64,000 bases of DNA from Plantibacter sp. VKM Ac-2880 (GTDB taxonomy: Bacteria > Actinomycetota > Actinomycetes > Actinomycetales > Microbacteriaceae), in NCBI RefSeq assembly GCF_015351235.1, contig NZ_JADKSJ010000001.1, forward strand, positions 124,001 through 188,000, given 5' to 3'. Numbering within the stretch: the first letter of the stretch is position 1; every line of letters starts with the position of its first letter. The translations under genes were made by a program, and so were the position numbers. The notes under the pieces are model-generated. The model was given only the letters and a program-made list of their open reading frames with translations, searched no databases and was not told the DNA's origin. Of this stretch, positions 1 through 8,013 are shown one piece after another.

Positions 1-98
1 TGGAGTGCGATCGCGCCGTCGGCGCCGACACTCTGGGAGTGGTCGTCGCTGGCGACGGGCGCTCCGCTGTTGGTGGTGGTGTAGCTGGGCTCGGACAT
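1..98 (-). CDS. Catalase, N-terminal fragment (cut by window edge)
   Basis: Only the first 32 codons are inside the window. The visible peptide begins MSEPSYTTTNSGAPVASDD and continues through HSQSVGADGAIAL, which matches the start of clade-type monofunctional haem catalases (a TTT.AG.PV.SD.HS..VG..GP..L pattern). The family breaks down hydrogen peroxide in the cytoplasm. The ATG at 98 is preceded by a clear GAGGAG ribosome-binding site. It lies 116 bp downstream of the Fur-family gene on the same strand, the arrangement of actinobacterial furA-catalase pairs, so peroxide-responsive control by that regulator is likely (inference). Catalytic residues are outside the window. Confidence 0.8.
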   Translation of the reverse strand, partial: MSEPSYTTTNSGAPVASDDHSQSVGADGAIAL

Positions 99-147
99 GT
101 CTCTCCTCGAGGGGTGGGGCTGGTCGGACGGTCGGTTGGCTTCAGCA

Positions 148-168
148 CTGCCACCATGTCGGTGGCAG
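148..168 (-). promoter_or_regulatory. 8-bp-stem hairpin between furA and catalase
   Basis: CTGCCACC and GGTGGCAG form a perfect 8-bp inverted repeat around a 5-nt loop. It sits between the Fur-family stop codon and the catalase start. There is no T-run on either strand, so it may act as an mRNA processing or attenuation element rather than a simple terminator. Confidence 0.35.
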
Positions 169-214
169 CTGACGATCGGCATGGAAGTGGCGTCGAATGA
201 TCTGTGGAACGGCG

Positions 215-661
215 TCAGGACGCATCCGCCTGGCACGCGGGACAGACGCCCCAGAACGTGATCTCGGCCGCGTCGACGAGGTAGCCCGCCGTGTCGTCAG
301 GGTGGAGGCACGGAGCCGAACCCTGCGTGCAGTCGACGTCGACGACGGCGCCGCACGAGCTGCAGACCAGGTGGTGGTGGTTGTCGTCGACGCGGAGCTC
401 GTAGCGGCCGGGATGGCCGTCGGGCTCGATGCGACGCACCAGACCGGCGGCCACGAAGGCGTTGAGGACGCTGTAGACGGCCTGCGGAGACGTCTGCGGA
501 GCGCGTGGTCGCAGGCTCGCCACCACCTGCTCCACGTCGGCGTGCGGCGTGCTCGCCAGGATCTCGAGCACGGCGAGGCGCCCCGTGGTCACGCGCAGAC
601 CGGCGGCGCGGATCTTGGCGTTGAAGTCGTTCGCCGCCGACGCCACCCCCGATCCGTTCAT
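215..661 (-). CDS. furA: Fur/PerR-family metalloregulator (FurA-like), peroxide or iron sensor
   Basis: This 148-aa protein has the Fur layout: an N-terminal winged helix (about residues 12-85), the metal-site HHH run at 95-97 and two CxxC motifs (C100/C103 and C140/C143) that form the structural zinc site. In actinobacteria such proteins repress their own gene and the linked catalase gene and respond to peroxide and iron. The ATG at 661 is chosen because the open frame upstream reads through an A+T-rich palindrome (682-698) that should be its operator. The catalase gene follows on the same strand, so the pair probably forms one autoregulated unit. Whether it senses iron or peroxide cannot be decided from sequence. 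Confidence 0.85.
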   Translation of the reverse strand: MNGSGVASAANDFNAKIRAAGLRVTTGRLAVLEILASTPHADVEQVVASLRPRAPQTSPQAVYSVLNAFVAAGLVRRIEPDGHPGRYELRVDDNHHHLVCSSCGAVVDVDCTQGSAPCLHPDDTAGYLVDAAEITFWGVCPACQADAS

Positions 662-681
662 GCCCCCACCGTATCGAGTTG

Positions 682-698
682 TTTTGAATTTATCAAAA
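682..698. promoter_or_regulatory. Putative Fur/FurA operator palindrome
   Basis: TTTTGA-N5-TCAAAA is a perfect 6-bp inverted repeat in an A+T-rich island, about 20 bp upstream of the furA start. Position and base composition fit an autoregulatory Fur-family operator overlapping the promoter. Binding is inferred. Confidence 0.6.
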
Positions 699-815
699 TA
701 AGGACTTCCCCTCAGGTCTTCCCGCAGCCCCCACCACTCTAATATCTGATATGCACAGGAGCCGGACGGCACGACGATTGTGGAGAAGCGCGAGGGCTGT
801 GGAGGAGGTCTCCCG

Positions 816-1427
816 CTACAACTCGACCGTGAGCAGCGGGCGCAGGGAGCGGCGCGTCTCCTCGGCCATGTCGACAGCGTCGCGATCGAGCAGCCACTGC
901 AACTGCAGGCCGTCCATCATCGCGATGAGCATGCGCGCCGCACTCGCCGGCTCGATGCCCGGCACCAACTGACCCTCGCGAGCCATCACCTGGAACGAGA
1001 GGGTCATGCCGTCGATCAACCAGCTGTACCGCCGCACGAAATGATCGTGTGCCGGGTGGTCCGGTGACGTCGCCTCCGCGGACAGGACGCAGTGGAGTTC
1101 GACGAGACCCGGCACGCGCATGTTGTGCTCGACGAGACGCAGGAGCCCCCGGATGCCCTCGAGACCGCTGCCGATCTCGATCGCGGACTGCTCACGGTCC
1201 CGGTCGTCACGGAAGTCGAGGATCGCGGCGAGGAGGTCGTTCTTGGTCGAGAAGTGGTGGAGCAGACCGGCCTGGCTCATGCCGACGCGTTCCGCGACCT
1301 CCCGGAGCGAGCCACTGCGGAAGCCCTGTTCCGCGAAGACGTCCATGCCCGCCTCGAGGATCTCCCGGCGCCTGGCCGCCGTCTTGGCGTAGCTGCCACG
1401 GGGGCGACCGGTCTGCGTTGCCGTCAT
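816..1427 (-). CDS. TetR/AcrR-family transcriptional regulator
   Basis: The 203-aa protein has an N-terminal TetR helix-turn-helix, with RREILEAGMDVFAEQGF followed by SLREVAERVGMSQAGLLHHF (residues about 20-60), and a C-terminal helical ligand domain without a recognisable ligand signature. The start chosen is the ATG at 1427 (MTATQTGRPRG); the upstream in-frame extension is basic and unlike the family. The adjacent gene on the opposite strand starts at 1529 and encodes an acyltransferase, so the 101-bp divergent gap may hold a shared operator. Target genes are unknown. Confidence 0.85.
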   Translation of the reverse strand: MTATQTGRPRGSYAKTAARRREILEAGMDVFAEQGFRSGSLREVAERVGMSQAGLLHHFSTKNDLLAAILDFRDDRDREQSAIEIGSGLEGIRGLLRLVEHNMRVPGLVELHCVLSAEATSPDHPAHDHFVRRYSWLIDGMTLSFQVMAREGQLVPGIEPASAARMLIAMMDGLQLQWLLDRDAVDMAEETRRSLRPLLTVEL

Positions 1428-1528
1428 CCCGCGATCGTATCGCCCGGTCGGGCATCGCGAGACGGACCGGCTCACCGCTGCACTCCGCGCTCCGGCACTT
1501 CCTCAGGTGTCTGTCGTACGGTGTCGCC

Positions 1529-2302
1529 ATGAAACGCCCCATCGAGCCCGTATACGACACCGCCGTCGGTGTCGGTCGCTCCCTGTTCGGTGTCTGGCGC
1601 CTGCGCCGTCACACCACCGGTGTCGAACACCTCCCTGACGACGGCGGGGCGGTGATCGCGATGACCCACTTCGGGTACCTCGAGTTCGCCCTCGTCGAGT
1701 GGGCGACCGTGCTCCACAACCGGCGCCGCATCCGCTTCATGGCCAAGCAGGGCGCGTTCGACAAGCCGCTTGTCGGCCGACTCCTGCGGAGCATGCGCCA
1801 CATCGCCGTGGACATGCGCGCCGGCGGTGCCGCCTATGCGAACGCCGTCGCGGCACTCCGCAGTGGAGAACTCGTCGGGGTCTTCCCGGAGGCGGGCGTC
1901 AGCGCCTCGTTCACCGTTCGCGAGCTGAAGTCCGGCGCCGTCCGCCTCGCTCAGGAGGCCGGCGTCCCGATCATCCCCGTCGCCGTGTGGGGCGGCCACC
2001 GGCTCCTCACCAAGAACCACAAGGTCGGCTTCCGCGAGCGCTTCGGCGTGCCGGTGCACTTCTCCTTCGGTGAGCCGATCCAGGTCCACCCCGAGGACGA
2101 CGTGGCGACGAGCACCGAACAGCTGCGCGACCGCCTGCAGGGCATGGTCGACGAGCTGCAGCGCGACTATCCGGTCGACGGCACCGGAGCCTGGTGGCAG
2201 CCACGCTCGCTCGGCGGCACGGCACCGACACCCGCCGAAGCCGCCGCGGCCGACCTCGAGCGCGAACGCCGACGCGCGGCGCGTCGGCAGTCGGCGAGCT
2301 GA
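1529..2302 (+). CDS. 1-acyl-sn-glycerol-3-phosphate acyltransferase (PlsC-like)
   Basis: This 257-aa protein has the acyltransferase motifs in order: a block I variant around MTHFGYLEF (Thr-His in place of the usual Asn-His, then four residues to a polar position), a GVFPEAGVS block III and an IPVAVWG block IV. The family transfers an acyl chain to lysophosphatidic acid at the cytoplasmic membrane face during phospholipid synthesis. Block I lacks the canonical HxxxxD Asp (it reads HFGYLE, so Glu is offered), which makes the exact substrate uncertain. The start ATG at 1529 (MKRPIEPVYD) is typical; the longer open frame upstream overlaps tetR antisense. The TetR gene is divergent. Confidence 0.75.
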   Translation: MKRPIEPVYDTAVGVGRSLFGVWRLRRHTTGVEHLPDDGGAVIAMTHFGYLEFALVEWATVLHNRRRIRFMAKQGAFDKPLVGRLLRSMRHIAVDMRAGGAAYANAVAALRSGELVGVFPEAGVSASFTVRELKSGAVRLAQEAGVPIIPVAVWGGHRLLTKNHKVGFRERFGVPVHFSFGEPIQVHPEDDVATSTEQLRDRLQGMVDELQRDYPVDGTGAWWQPRSLGGTAPTPAEAAAADLERERRRAARRQSAS

Positions 2303-2389
2303 GCCCACGTCCGCCGCGGTCTATCCTGTGGAGGTGCCACCTCTGACCTCGCAGACCCTCCCCGTGGAGCACCGTCGCTCCGCCTCCCC

Positions 2390-3337
2390 ATGCTGCGCGT
2401 GGACGGTGAGAGCGTGAGTCGCGGGTGGAACGGCTTCGTGGCGAAGTCGGCCTGGCTGCCCAAGGCCTGGCGGGAACGCGCTGAGCGCGCGCTGAGCGAG
2501 GAATCGACGACGGGCCCGTCGGGCGCCGACCAGTCGTCCTCGACGGACTCGCACCCCACGGCTTCCGGACGGACAGCCGATGCGTCGACCGGTCCGGCGC
2601 CCGCTACGACGGCTCCCGTCGAGACCGAGACTGCGGAGGCCCGGAACACCACGGGGCACCCGCAGCCGCACACGCCTGCCTCCGACTCCGGTACGGCGTC
2701 CGACACCGCCACCGGCCAGGAGTCGGTGCGAATCATGGACCCGGTCGCCCTCCCCGTCACGGCGTCGGCCCCGGTCGTCCCACTGAGCGTCGCCATCACC
2801 GACTTCGAACTGGCCGACGACTCCGTGATCGGGCCTGCCTCGGTCCTCGACAACCTGGAACTCACGAAAGCTGCCGTGACCAGGGTCGCAGCGGCGATCC
2901 TCTCGACGGAGGGGCCCATCGCCGTCCCACGGCTCGTCACGATCGTCGCCCGCCGCTTCGGCGTGGACCGGCTGTCCGAGGAGAGCCGGACGGAGCTGTC
3001 CGCACTGGTGACCGAGGCGTTCGTCGTGCAGAACGGTTTCGCCTGGCCGACCGGACTCGACGTCGTCACCTGGCGCGGTGTCCGCAGGGTCGTCCATCGC
3101 GACCACCGTGCGGTCACGGACATCAGCCCCGCCGAGATCTGCAACGCCATGGAGCTCGTCATCGCCGCGAGCCCTGAGCAGGAGGTGGACCGCGAGCAGC
3201 TGCCGATGCAGGCGGCCTCCGTCCTCGGCTACGGGCGCCTCGGCGAGACCGCTCGTCGCTGGCTGGATCTGACGCTCGACCAGGCGGTGCTCCACGGCCG
3301 TCTCGTCGAGGACGGCGAGCGCATCCGTCTCCCGTGA
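2390..3337 (+). CDS. DUF3320-domain protein, stand-alone
   Basis: The 315-aa protein has a low-complexity Ala/Thr/Ser/Pro-rich N-terminal half (about residues 30-125) and a folded C-terminal half beginning near KAAVTRVAAAILSTEGPI. The C-terminal part resembles the DUF3320 module usually found at the end of large DUF4011/superfamily I helicase-like proteins: two winged-helix-like repeats with an ISPAEICNAMELVI linker. Here the module occurs without a helicase. ATG 2390 lacks an obvious ribosome-binding site; GTG 2414 in the same frame is an alternative. DNA binding is plausible but unproven. Confidence 0.6.
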   Translation: MLRVDGESVSRGWNGFVAKSAWLPKAWRERAERALSEESTTGPSGADQSSSTDSHPTASGRTADASTGPAPATTAPVETETAEARNTTGHPQPHTPASDSGTASDTATGQESVRIMDPVALPVTASAPVVPLSVAITDFELADDSVIGPASVLDNLELTKAAVTRVAAAILSTEGPIAVPRLVTIVARRFGVDRLSEESRTELSALVTEAFVVQNGFAWPTGLDVVTWRGVRRVVHRDHRAVTDISPAEICNAMELVIAASPEQEVDREQLPMQAASVLGYGRLGETARRWLDLTLDQAVLHGRLVEDGERIRLP

Positions 3338-3347
3338 GACCGGTTCG

Positions 3348-4439
3348 TCAGCGGACGGGCGGACCCTGCTGCCCGTAGGGGAGGCTCGTGTCGGTGACGC
3401 CGTCGATGAAGGCGTCCATGCGCTGCAGATTGAACCGCCCCTGATCGTTGAGCAGGAACTGGTACTCATGCTCGAGCCCGGGCCGGAAGTCCGGGTTGAA
3501 GATCATCGACTGCACGTCGACCCCGAGCCCCTGGAGTCTCGCCTTGAACTCGACCGACTGCGGGTAGAGCGGGTCCCAGTTGCCCACCGTGATGTAGGTC
3601 GGCGGATACTTCGCCGTGAGGTAGTCGACGACCGACGCTGAGGCGACCTCAGGCCGCGTCTTGTAGTCGCGCGCGCCGAAGTAGGACCACAGCACGGTGT
3701 CGAGGAACCACCCGAAGCTGCCCTCGGCATTGACCAGGCTGAGGTCGTACGCGCCGCAGGCCAGCACGACTCCGGCCAACTGCTGCGGTTCGATCGGCGA
3801 CTCGACCTCGATCGAGCTGGCGTACTCGGAGCTCGTCACGACGTTCGCGACCTGAGCGGCGATCTGCGCACCGGCGGAGTCACCGGCGAGGATCAGCTTG
3901 GAGGAGTCGACGTTGAGCGCCCGCGCATTGGCGTCGAGGTAGCCGAGGGAGTCGGCGACCTGCTCGATCGGCAGCGGATACTGCCCCTCCGGAGCGATCG
4001 TGTACTCCACCGCGACCGCCGTGTACCCCTCACCGGCGAGCACGCGCATGTAGTTGGAGATGAGTTCCTTGCTTCCGGAGATCCAGGCGCCGCCGTGCAC
4101 CCAGACGATGGTCGGGAGCGCGGCACCGCTCCCGCGGACGCCGTCGGGCGTGTAGACGTCGAGGAGGGCGTCGGCGTCGCCGGAGCGGTACGGGATGTCG
4201 CGTCGCACGTCGACACCGTCCGGCACGAACTTCTCGAGGTCCGACTGCACGACCTTCGCCCGCTCGTCGAACGCCATCCTGATGACCATCGACCCAGGCC
4301 AGGGCGTCAACTGCAGCCAGACGAAGATGACCAGTGCGATGGCGAGGATCACGCCGATGATCCAGAACATGGTGTTGCGGACGATGCGCAGGAACCGCGA
4401 GAAGCCGGAACGAGGGCGGTCTGTCCTCAAGCGATTCAC
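3348..4439 (-). CDS. Membrane-anchored alpha/beta hydrolase (HSL-type esterase/lipase)
   Basis: The 363-aa protein has one N-terminal membrane segment (about 24-44), then an alpha/beta-hydrolase domain. The oxyanion motif HGGAW is at 115-119 and the nucleophile elbow GDSAG at 186-190, as in the hormone-sensitive-lipase/carboxylesterase group. A late Asp (in GNWDPLYPQ) and His (in LEHEYQF) can complete the triad. The arrangement predicts a catalytic domain held at the outer face of the membrane, hydrolysing an ester of unknown identity. It converges with the DUF3320 gene, leaving only 10 bp between stop codons. The opposite side is a 186-bp gap before csbD. Confidence 0.8.
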   Translation of the reverse strand: MNRLRTDRPRSGFSRFLRIVRNTMFWIIGVILAIALVIFVWLQLTPWPGSMVIRMAFDERAKVVQSDLEKFVPDGVDVRRDIPYRSGDADALLDVYTPDGVRGSGAALPTIVWVHGGAWISGSKELISNYMRVLAGEGYTAVAVEYTIAPEGQYPLPIEQVADSLGYLDANARALNVDSSKLILAGDSAGAQIAAQVANVVTSSEYASSIEVESPIEPQQLAGVVLACGAYDLSLVNAEGSFGWFLDTVLWSYFGARDYKTRPEVASASVVDYLTAKYPPTYITVGNWDPLYPQSVEFKARLQGLGVDVQSMIFNPDFRPGLEHEYQFLLNDQGRFNLQRMDAFIDGVTDTSLPYGQQGPPVR

Positions 4440-4625
4440 CTCCCGGCGGGTCTGGACGGCGGCACTGCCTGGCGGAACACGAACATCCAGTGTCGCATCC
4501 GACGGCGCGCCACCGGTGCCGTCGAAGGTTTTCGACGGATTCCGTGACGAATGCGAGGCGAGCTGCGTCTTACTTCATGAACCGGTCATCACCGCCGGTT
4601 TCCAACGCAGAAGAAGGAGTACGCC

Positions 4626-4799
4626 ATGAGTGCATCGGACAAGATCCAGAACGCCGCTGAAGACCTCGCGGGCAAGGCGAAGGAAGCCCTGGGCAAGGTC
4701 ACCGGCGACGACAGCAAGGTCGCGGAGGGCAAGGCCGACCAGACCAAGGCTGACGCCAAGAAGGCCGGCGAGAATGTCAAGGACGCCTTCAAGCACTAG
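4626..4799 (+). CDS. CsbD-family small stress protein
   Basis: The 57-aa protein (MSASDKIQNAAEDLAGKAKE... ending VKDAFKH) is entirely amphipathic helix, rich in Lys, Ala, Asp and Glu, with the DKIQN...GKAKEALGKVTGD pattern of the CsbD family. Members are abundant general-stress proteins of unknown biochemical role. The start is supported by an AAGGAG ribosome-binding site about 8 bp upstream. A GlsB-type stress membrane protein follows 96 bp downstream, suggesting a shared stress response. A short GC hairpin (4821-4838) lies between them. Confidence 0.85.
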   Translation: MSASDKIQNAAEDLAGKAKEALGKVTGDDSKVAEGKADQTKADAKKAGENVKDAFKH

Positions 4800-4895
4800 T
4801 CCTCGCGATACAGTGGCTGGCCCCGCTCACCGGCGGGGGTAGCACCACGATCGGTCGGCACCCCGCTCGATCCAGCAATCACATTTGGAGACATC

Positions 4896-5159
4896 ATGAG
4901 TTTTCTCGGCTTCCTGCTGCTCGGCCTCATCGCCGGCGCCATCGCCAAGGCCATCCTTCCGGGTCGTCAGGGCGGCGGCTGGTTGATCACGCTGCTGCTC
5001 GGCGTCGTCGGGGCGCTCCTCGGCGGTTGGCTCGGCGGCCTCCTCTTCGGCGCGAACCTCCAGGAGTTCTTCTCGCTGCAGACGTGGCTCCTCGCCATCG
5101 GCGGTTCCATCGTCGTGCTCCTCATCTACGGTGCACTGACCCGCAACAAGAAGGCTTAA
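4896..5159 (+). CDS. GlsB/YeaQ/YmgE-family stress membrane protein
   Basis: The 87-aa protein has three hydrophobic segments with many glycines (LLLGLIAGAIAKAILPG, LLGVVGALLGGWLGGLLFG, and a C-terminal segment ending LLIYGALTRNKKA), which is the transglycosylase-associated/GlsB family fold. The family is linked to general stress and envelope stress, with no known enzymatic activity. A strong terminator follows. Confidence 0.88.
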   Translation: MSFLGFLLLGLIAGAIAKAILPGRQGGGWLITLLLGVVGALLGGWLGGLLFGANLQEFFSLQTWLLAIGGSIVVLLIYGALTRNKKA

Positions 5160-5177
5160 CACCAGCTCCACAGCACG

Positions 5178-5213
5178 CGAACGCCCGGTCCCTCTCGAGG
5201 GGCCGGGCGTTCG
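5178..5213 (+). terminator. Rho-independent-type terminator after glsB
   Basis: CGAACGCCCGG pairs perfectly with CCGGGCGTTCG (11-bp stem, 14-nt loop). It is followed by a weak T-containing tail (TCGTTGTTCG) and placed 18 bp after the stop codon. It may also serve the convergent pfpI-like gene. Confidence 0.75.
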
Positions 5214-5241
5214 TCGTTGTTCGGGTCAAACGGTCAGGCGG

Positions 5242-5793
5242 TCAGGCGTGCTGGCCTTCATGCTCGCCCTCGCCGATCTCTTCGACGAGCTTGGCGTTGA
5301 ACGCCGGCAGGTCGTCGGGCGTCCGGCTCGACACCAGACCCTGGTCGACGACGACCTCCTCGTCGACCCACGAGGCTCCTGCGTTCCGCAGGTCCGTCTT
5401 GAGGCTCGGGTAGCTGGTCAGTTCGCGCCCGCGGACGACGTCGGCCTCGACCAGGATCCACGCGCCGTGGCAGATCACGCCGACCGGCTTGCCCTGCTCG
5501 AAGAAGGCCTTCGCGAAGGCGATCGACGCCTCATCCAGGCGGAGGTCGTCGGCGTTGACGACACCACCGGGCAGCACGAGCGCGTGGTAGTCGTCGGAGG
5601 ACGCCTCGGTGACGGCCACGTCGACCGGCTGGACATGCCCGTTCTTGCCGGTCACGTCCTGCGTCGCGGGGGAGATCAGTCGGGCCGTCGCGCCTGCACC
5701 GGTGACCGCCTCCCATGGGCTGGTCAGTTCGCTGTCCTCGTAGCCGTCCGTCAGGAGGAAGGCCACCTGCTTGCCGTCGAGTTCTGCACTCAT
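5242..5793 (-). CDS. DJ-1/PfpI-family protein (type 1 glutamine amidotransferase-like)
   Basis: The 183-aa protein follows the PfpI pattern: FLLTDGYEDSEL near residue 13, VLPGGVVNAD at 73, and the nucleophile elbow VICHGAW with Cys108-His109. Close relatives are annotated as intracellular proteases, general stress proteins or deglycases; the true substrate is disputed in the family. Length is typical. The gene stands alone on the minus strand, converging with glsB. The ATG at 5793 has no competing upstream start. Confidence 0.85.
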   Translation of the reverse strand: MSAELDGKQVAFLLTDGYEDSELTSPWEAVTGAGATARLISPATQDVTGKNGHVQPVDVAVTEASSDDYHALVLPGGVVNADDLRLDEASIAFAKAFFEQGKPVGVICHGAWILVEADVVRGRELTSYPSLKTDLRNAGASWVDEEVVVDQGLVSSRTPDDLPAFNAKLVEEIGEGEHEGQHA

Positions 5794-5903
5794 CGTCGCT
5801 CCAATCCATCAGCGTCAGGGACGCCGTCCGGCGACCCGCCAGCGACGTTACGCGCAGCCCCGAAGTGACGGCCCGGCCTTCCGCCGAGCGCGAACGGGCT
5901 TGC

Positions 5904-6863
5904 TCAGGCGTCGCAGGCGATGCCGTCGCCGTCACGGTCGAGGTCGTACACGTCGCTTCCGACGACGTACACCGGTCCCGGCGTGTAGGCCGGTCCGTTC
6001 CCGCTGCCGCCGGCGCAGTCGACGTCGCTCGCGATCGGGACGCACTGCCCCTCGTAGTTCGGGTCGCAGCCGCCGCCGACGGGGTCGGCGACAGGTGCTG
6101 GAGCCACGGGCGCGGGTTGCCGGGTGCCGACCGAGGTCACCTGCGTGACGGGCTGCACCGTGACGACCTGGGAGACGACCTCGCGGGCGACCTCGGTGCC
6201 GGCCCGTGTCGTCACGCGGTAGGTGTTCGTCTGCTGACCGTCGACTCCGACGGTGGTGACGGCGACCTGACCGACGTCGAGGTTCGGGTCCTGCACCTCG
6301 GTCGCCGTGAACGGCACCGCGACGACCTCCGTCACCTCGGTGACGACGTCGGTCGGGGTGGGGGTCGCCACCGGGGTCCGCTTCGGAGCGGGGGTGGCGG
6401 CGTCTTGAGCCGTCAGTAGCGCCGCAGGCCGATCCGGCGCCGGAAGCGTCGCAGCACTCGCACCGCCACCGACGACGACGAGGCAGAGGGCTGCGGCGAC
6501 CACGGCGAGCGCGGTACCCCGGTTCCGGATGCCGAGCCGGCTGGCGTGACCGCGAACGAGGGCGATCACGCCGACGGCCGCTGCGACGATAGCGACGAGC
6601 GCGAGCAGGGCACCCCAGAACGCACCGCCGATCGCGCTGAGGAGCACCAGCGCGACGACGAGACTGATCAGGATGACGTGCAGTGGCCGAAGTCGGCTCG
6701 GATGGGTCTCGATGGGCGGCCTGGGCACCGCGGCGGTGGACGTCGCGGTCGCGGTGGCGGGCATCGTCGCCGGGAATCGCGCCCCACCCCAGGCGAAGCC
6801 GGTCCACCACCGCTGCCCGCCCGGTCGTTCAGGATCGGGATACCAGCCGGATGGAGTGCTCAT
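5904..6863 (-). CDS. DUF2510/G5/excalibur-domain membrane protein
   Basis: The 319-aa protein is modular. An N-terminal DUF2510-type motif (GWYPDPERPGGQRWWTG, residues 6-22) is followed by Pro/Thr linker, two or three membrane segments (about 58-130), a Pro/Thr-rich linker, a G5 domain (VPFTATEVQDPNLDVG to QPVTQVTSVG) and a C-terminal excalibur calcium-binding motif (DLDRDGDGIACDA). G5 and excalibur domains occur in wall-associated proteins, so the C-terminal half is probably outside the cell. ATG 6863 is chosen because the family starts directly before the WYPDP motif; the 22-residue upstream extension is unlikely. Function unknown. Confidence 0.8.
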   Translation of the reverse strand: MSTPSGWYPDPERPGGQRWWTGFAWGGARFPATMPATATATSTAAVPRPPIETHPSRLRPLHVILISLVVALVLLSAIGGAFWGALLALVAIVAAAVGVIALVRGHASRLGIRNRGTALAVVAAALCLVVVGGGASAATLPAPDRPAALLTAQDAATPAPKRTPVATPTPTDVVTEVTEVVAVPFTATEVQDPNLDVGQVAVTTVGVDGQQTNTYRVTTRAGTEVAREVVSQVVTVQPVTQVTSVGTRQPAPVAPAPVADPVGGGCDPNYEGQCVPIASDVDCAGGSGNGPAYTPGPVYVVGSDVYDLDRDGDGIACDA

Positions 6864-6952
6864 GCCCTGATGGTGGTGCCTGGAGCCCATCCGCACAAGA
6901 ACCCCGATTGGGGCGGTGGGGGGTTTCACCCACAGGTGTCGTCTTGCGCGAC

Positions 6953-7897
6953 TTAAACGCCCACGAAGCGAATGGTCTGCTGGAGCCTGGTGCGGATGTC
7001 GAACAGCTGGTTGCCACCCATGCGTTCGATGCCCGGAAGACCCGTACGGAGCAGGTCGGCGAGCCGCGAGCGCTCCACGAGGACGGTGACGGGGTGCTTC
7101 CGGCCGATGAACTCGACGGACTCCTCGACGGCACCGTCGGGCACGACGATGACCGAGGCGGTGAACTTCACGCGGGCCGCCTTCGCGACCGTGCGCGCCG
7201 AGCGGACGAGCGAACGCACAGGCTCCTCTCGGACACCGAGCGTCTCGCCGACGACCTCACCTCGATGCACGCTCACCGGCCCGCCCCAGTCCTCGGACTT
7301 CACCGCGAACAGCCCGGTCGGGCCGAGGACGACGTGATCGATCTTCGCCTCGCCGGGAGCCAGGACGTCGTGCCACACGGTGTACCCGATGCCGAGCGTC
7401 GCCACCGTGCGGGCCGTCTGCTCCTCCGCCAGCGCGTTGGCGAGCTGGTGCCGGATCTCGCGCGGGGCGGAGCGGACGAGCTTCGGGTCGTAGGGGTCGT
7501 CGAGCGGGACGCCACGGCCGACCCACTCCCTGATGAGCTCGAGGTAGGCCTCCCGCGAGTCGCCGCCGGGATGCCCGTAGGCCCGCGCTCGAGGACGGGA
7601 GTCCGCACGCTGGGTGCCGGAACGTCCGGTGGTGGACGCGGACCAGGTGGGCTCGTCGTCCGCGTCGACGCCGCCGGACGGGACGTTCCGTCCGCGGTCG
7701 TACGCGGCGCGACCGTCGACCGTGCCGACACGCTCCCACGCCAGTTGCACCGCGTTGAACTGCGGGGCGCTGCCGCCGAGGTCGGGGTGCGTCTCGCGCA
7801 TCAGCCGGCGATACGCCCGTCGGAGCTCGTCCTGGGACGCCGTCGTGCTCACACCGAGCACCTCGTACGGGCTGGCTGAGAGTGGGCTCTCCGGCAT
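6953..7897 (-). CDS. J-domain protein fused to a NERD-like nuclease-related domain
   Basis: The 314-aa protein begins with a J domain (residues about 8-70) with the invariant HPD at 37-39, so it can engage an Hsp70. After a linker, the C-terminal part (from about 150; IDHVVLGPTGLFAVKSEDWGG) looks like the NERD domain, which is distantly related to restriction-type nucleases: a D-x..-G-x-F-x-V-K/E-x-K-like core. The NERD core here reads AVKSEDW, with Lys-Ser-Glu rather than the usual E-x-K, so catalysis is doubtful. The client or role is unknown. Confidence 0.7.
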   Translation of the reverse strand: MPESPLSASPYEVLGVSTTASQDELRRAYRRLMRETHPDLGGSAPQFNAVQLAWERVGTVDGRAAYDRGRNVPSGGVDADDEPTWSASTTGRSGTQRADSRPRARAYGHPGGDSREAYLELIREWVGRGVPLDDPYDPKLVRSAPREIRHQLANALAEEQTARTVATLGIGYTVWHDVLAPGEAKIDHVVLGPTGLFAVKSEDWGGPVSVHRGEVVGETLGVREEPVRSLVRSARTVAKAARVKFTASVIVVPDGAVEESVEFIGRKHPVTVLVERSRLADLLRTGLPGIERMGGNQLFDIRTRLQQTIRFVGV

Positions 7898-8013
7898 CGA
7901 GGGTGGTCGCTTTCGTCGGCGGGGTCGGTGTCTCCGACACGGGAGACTATCGCGGTCAGCTGGCAGAGCGCCGAAGTGCCGCTCGCCGACCGTGCCACCC
8001 GGGTGCCCTCCGC

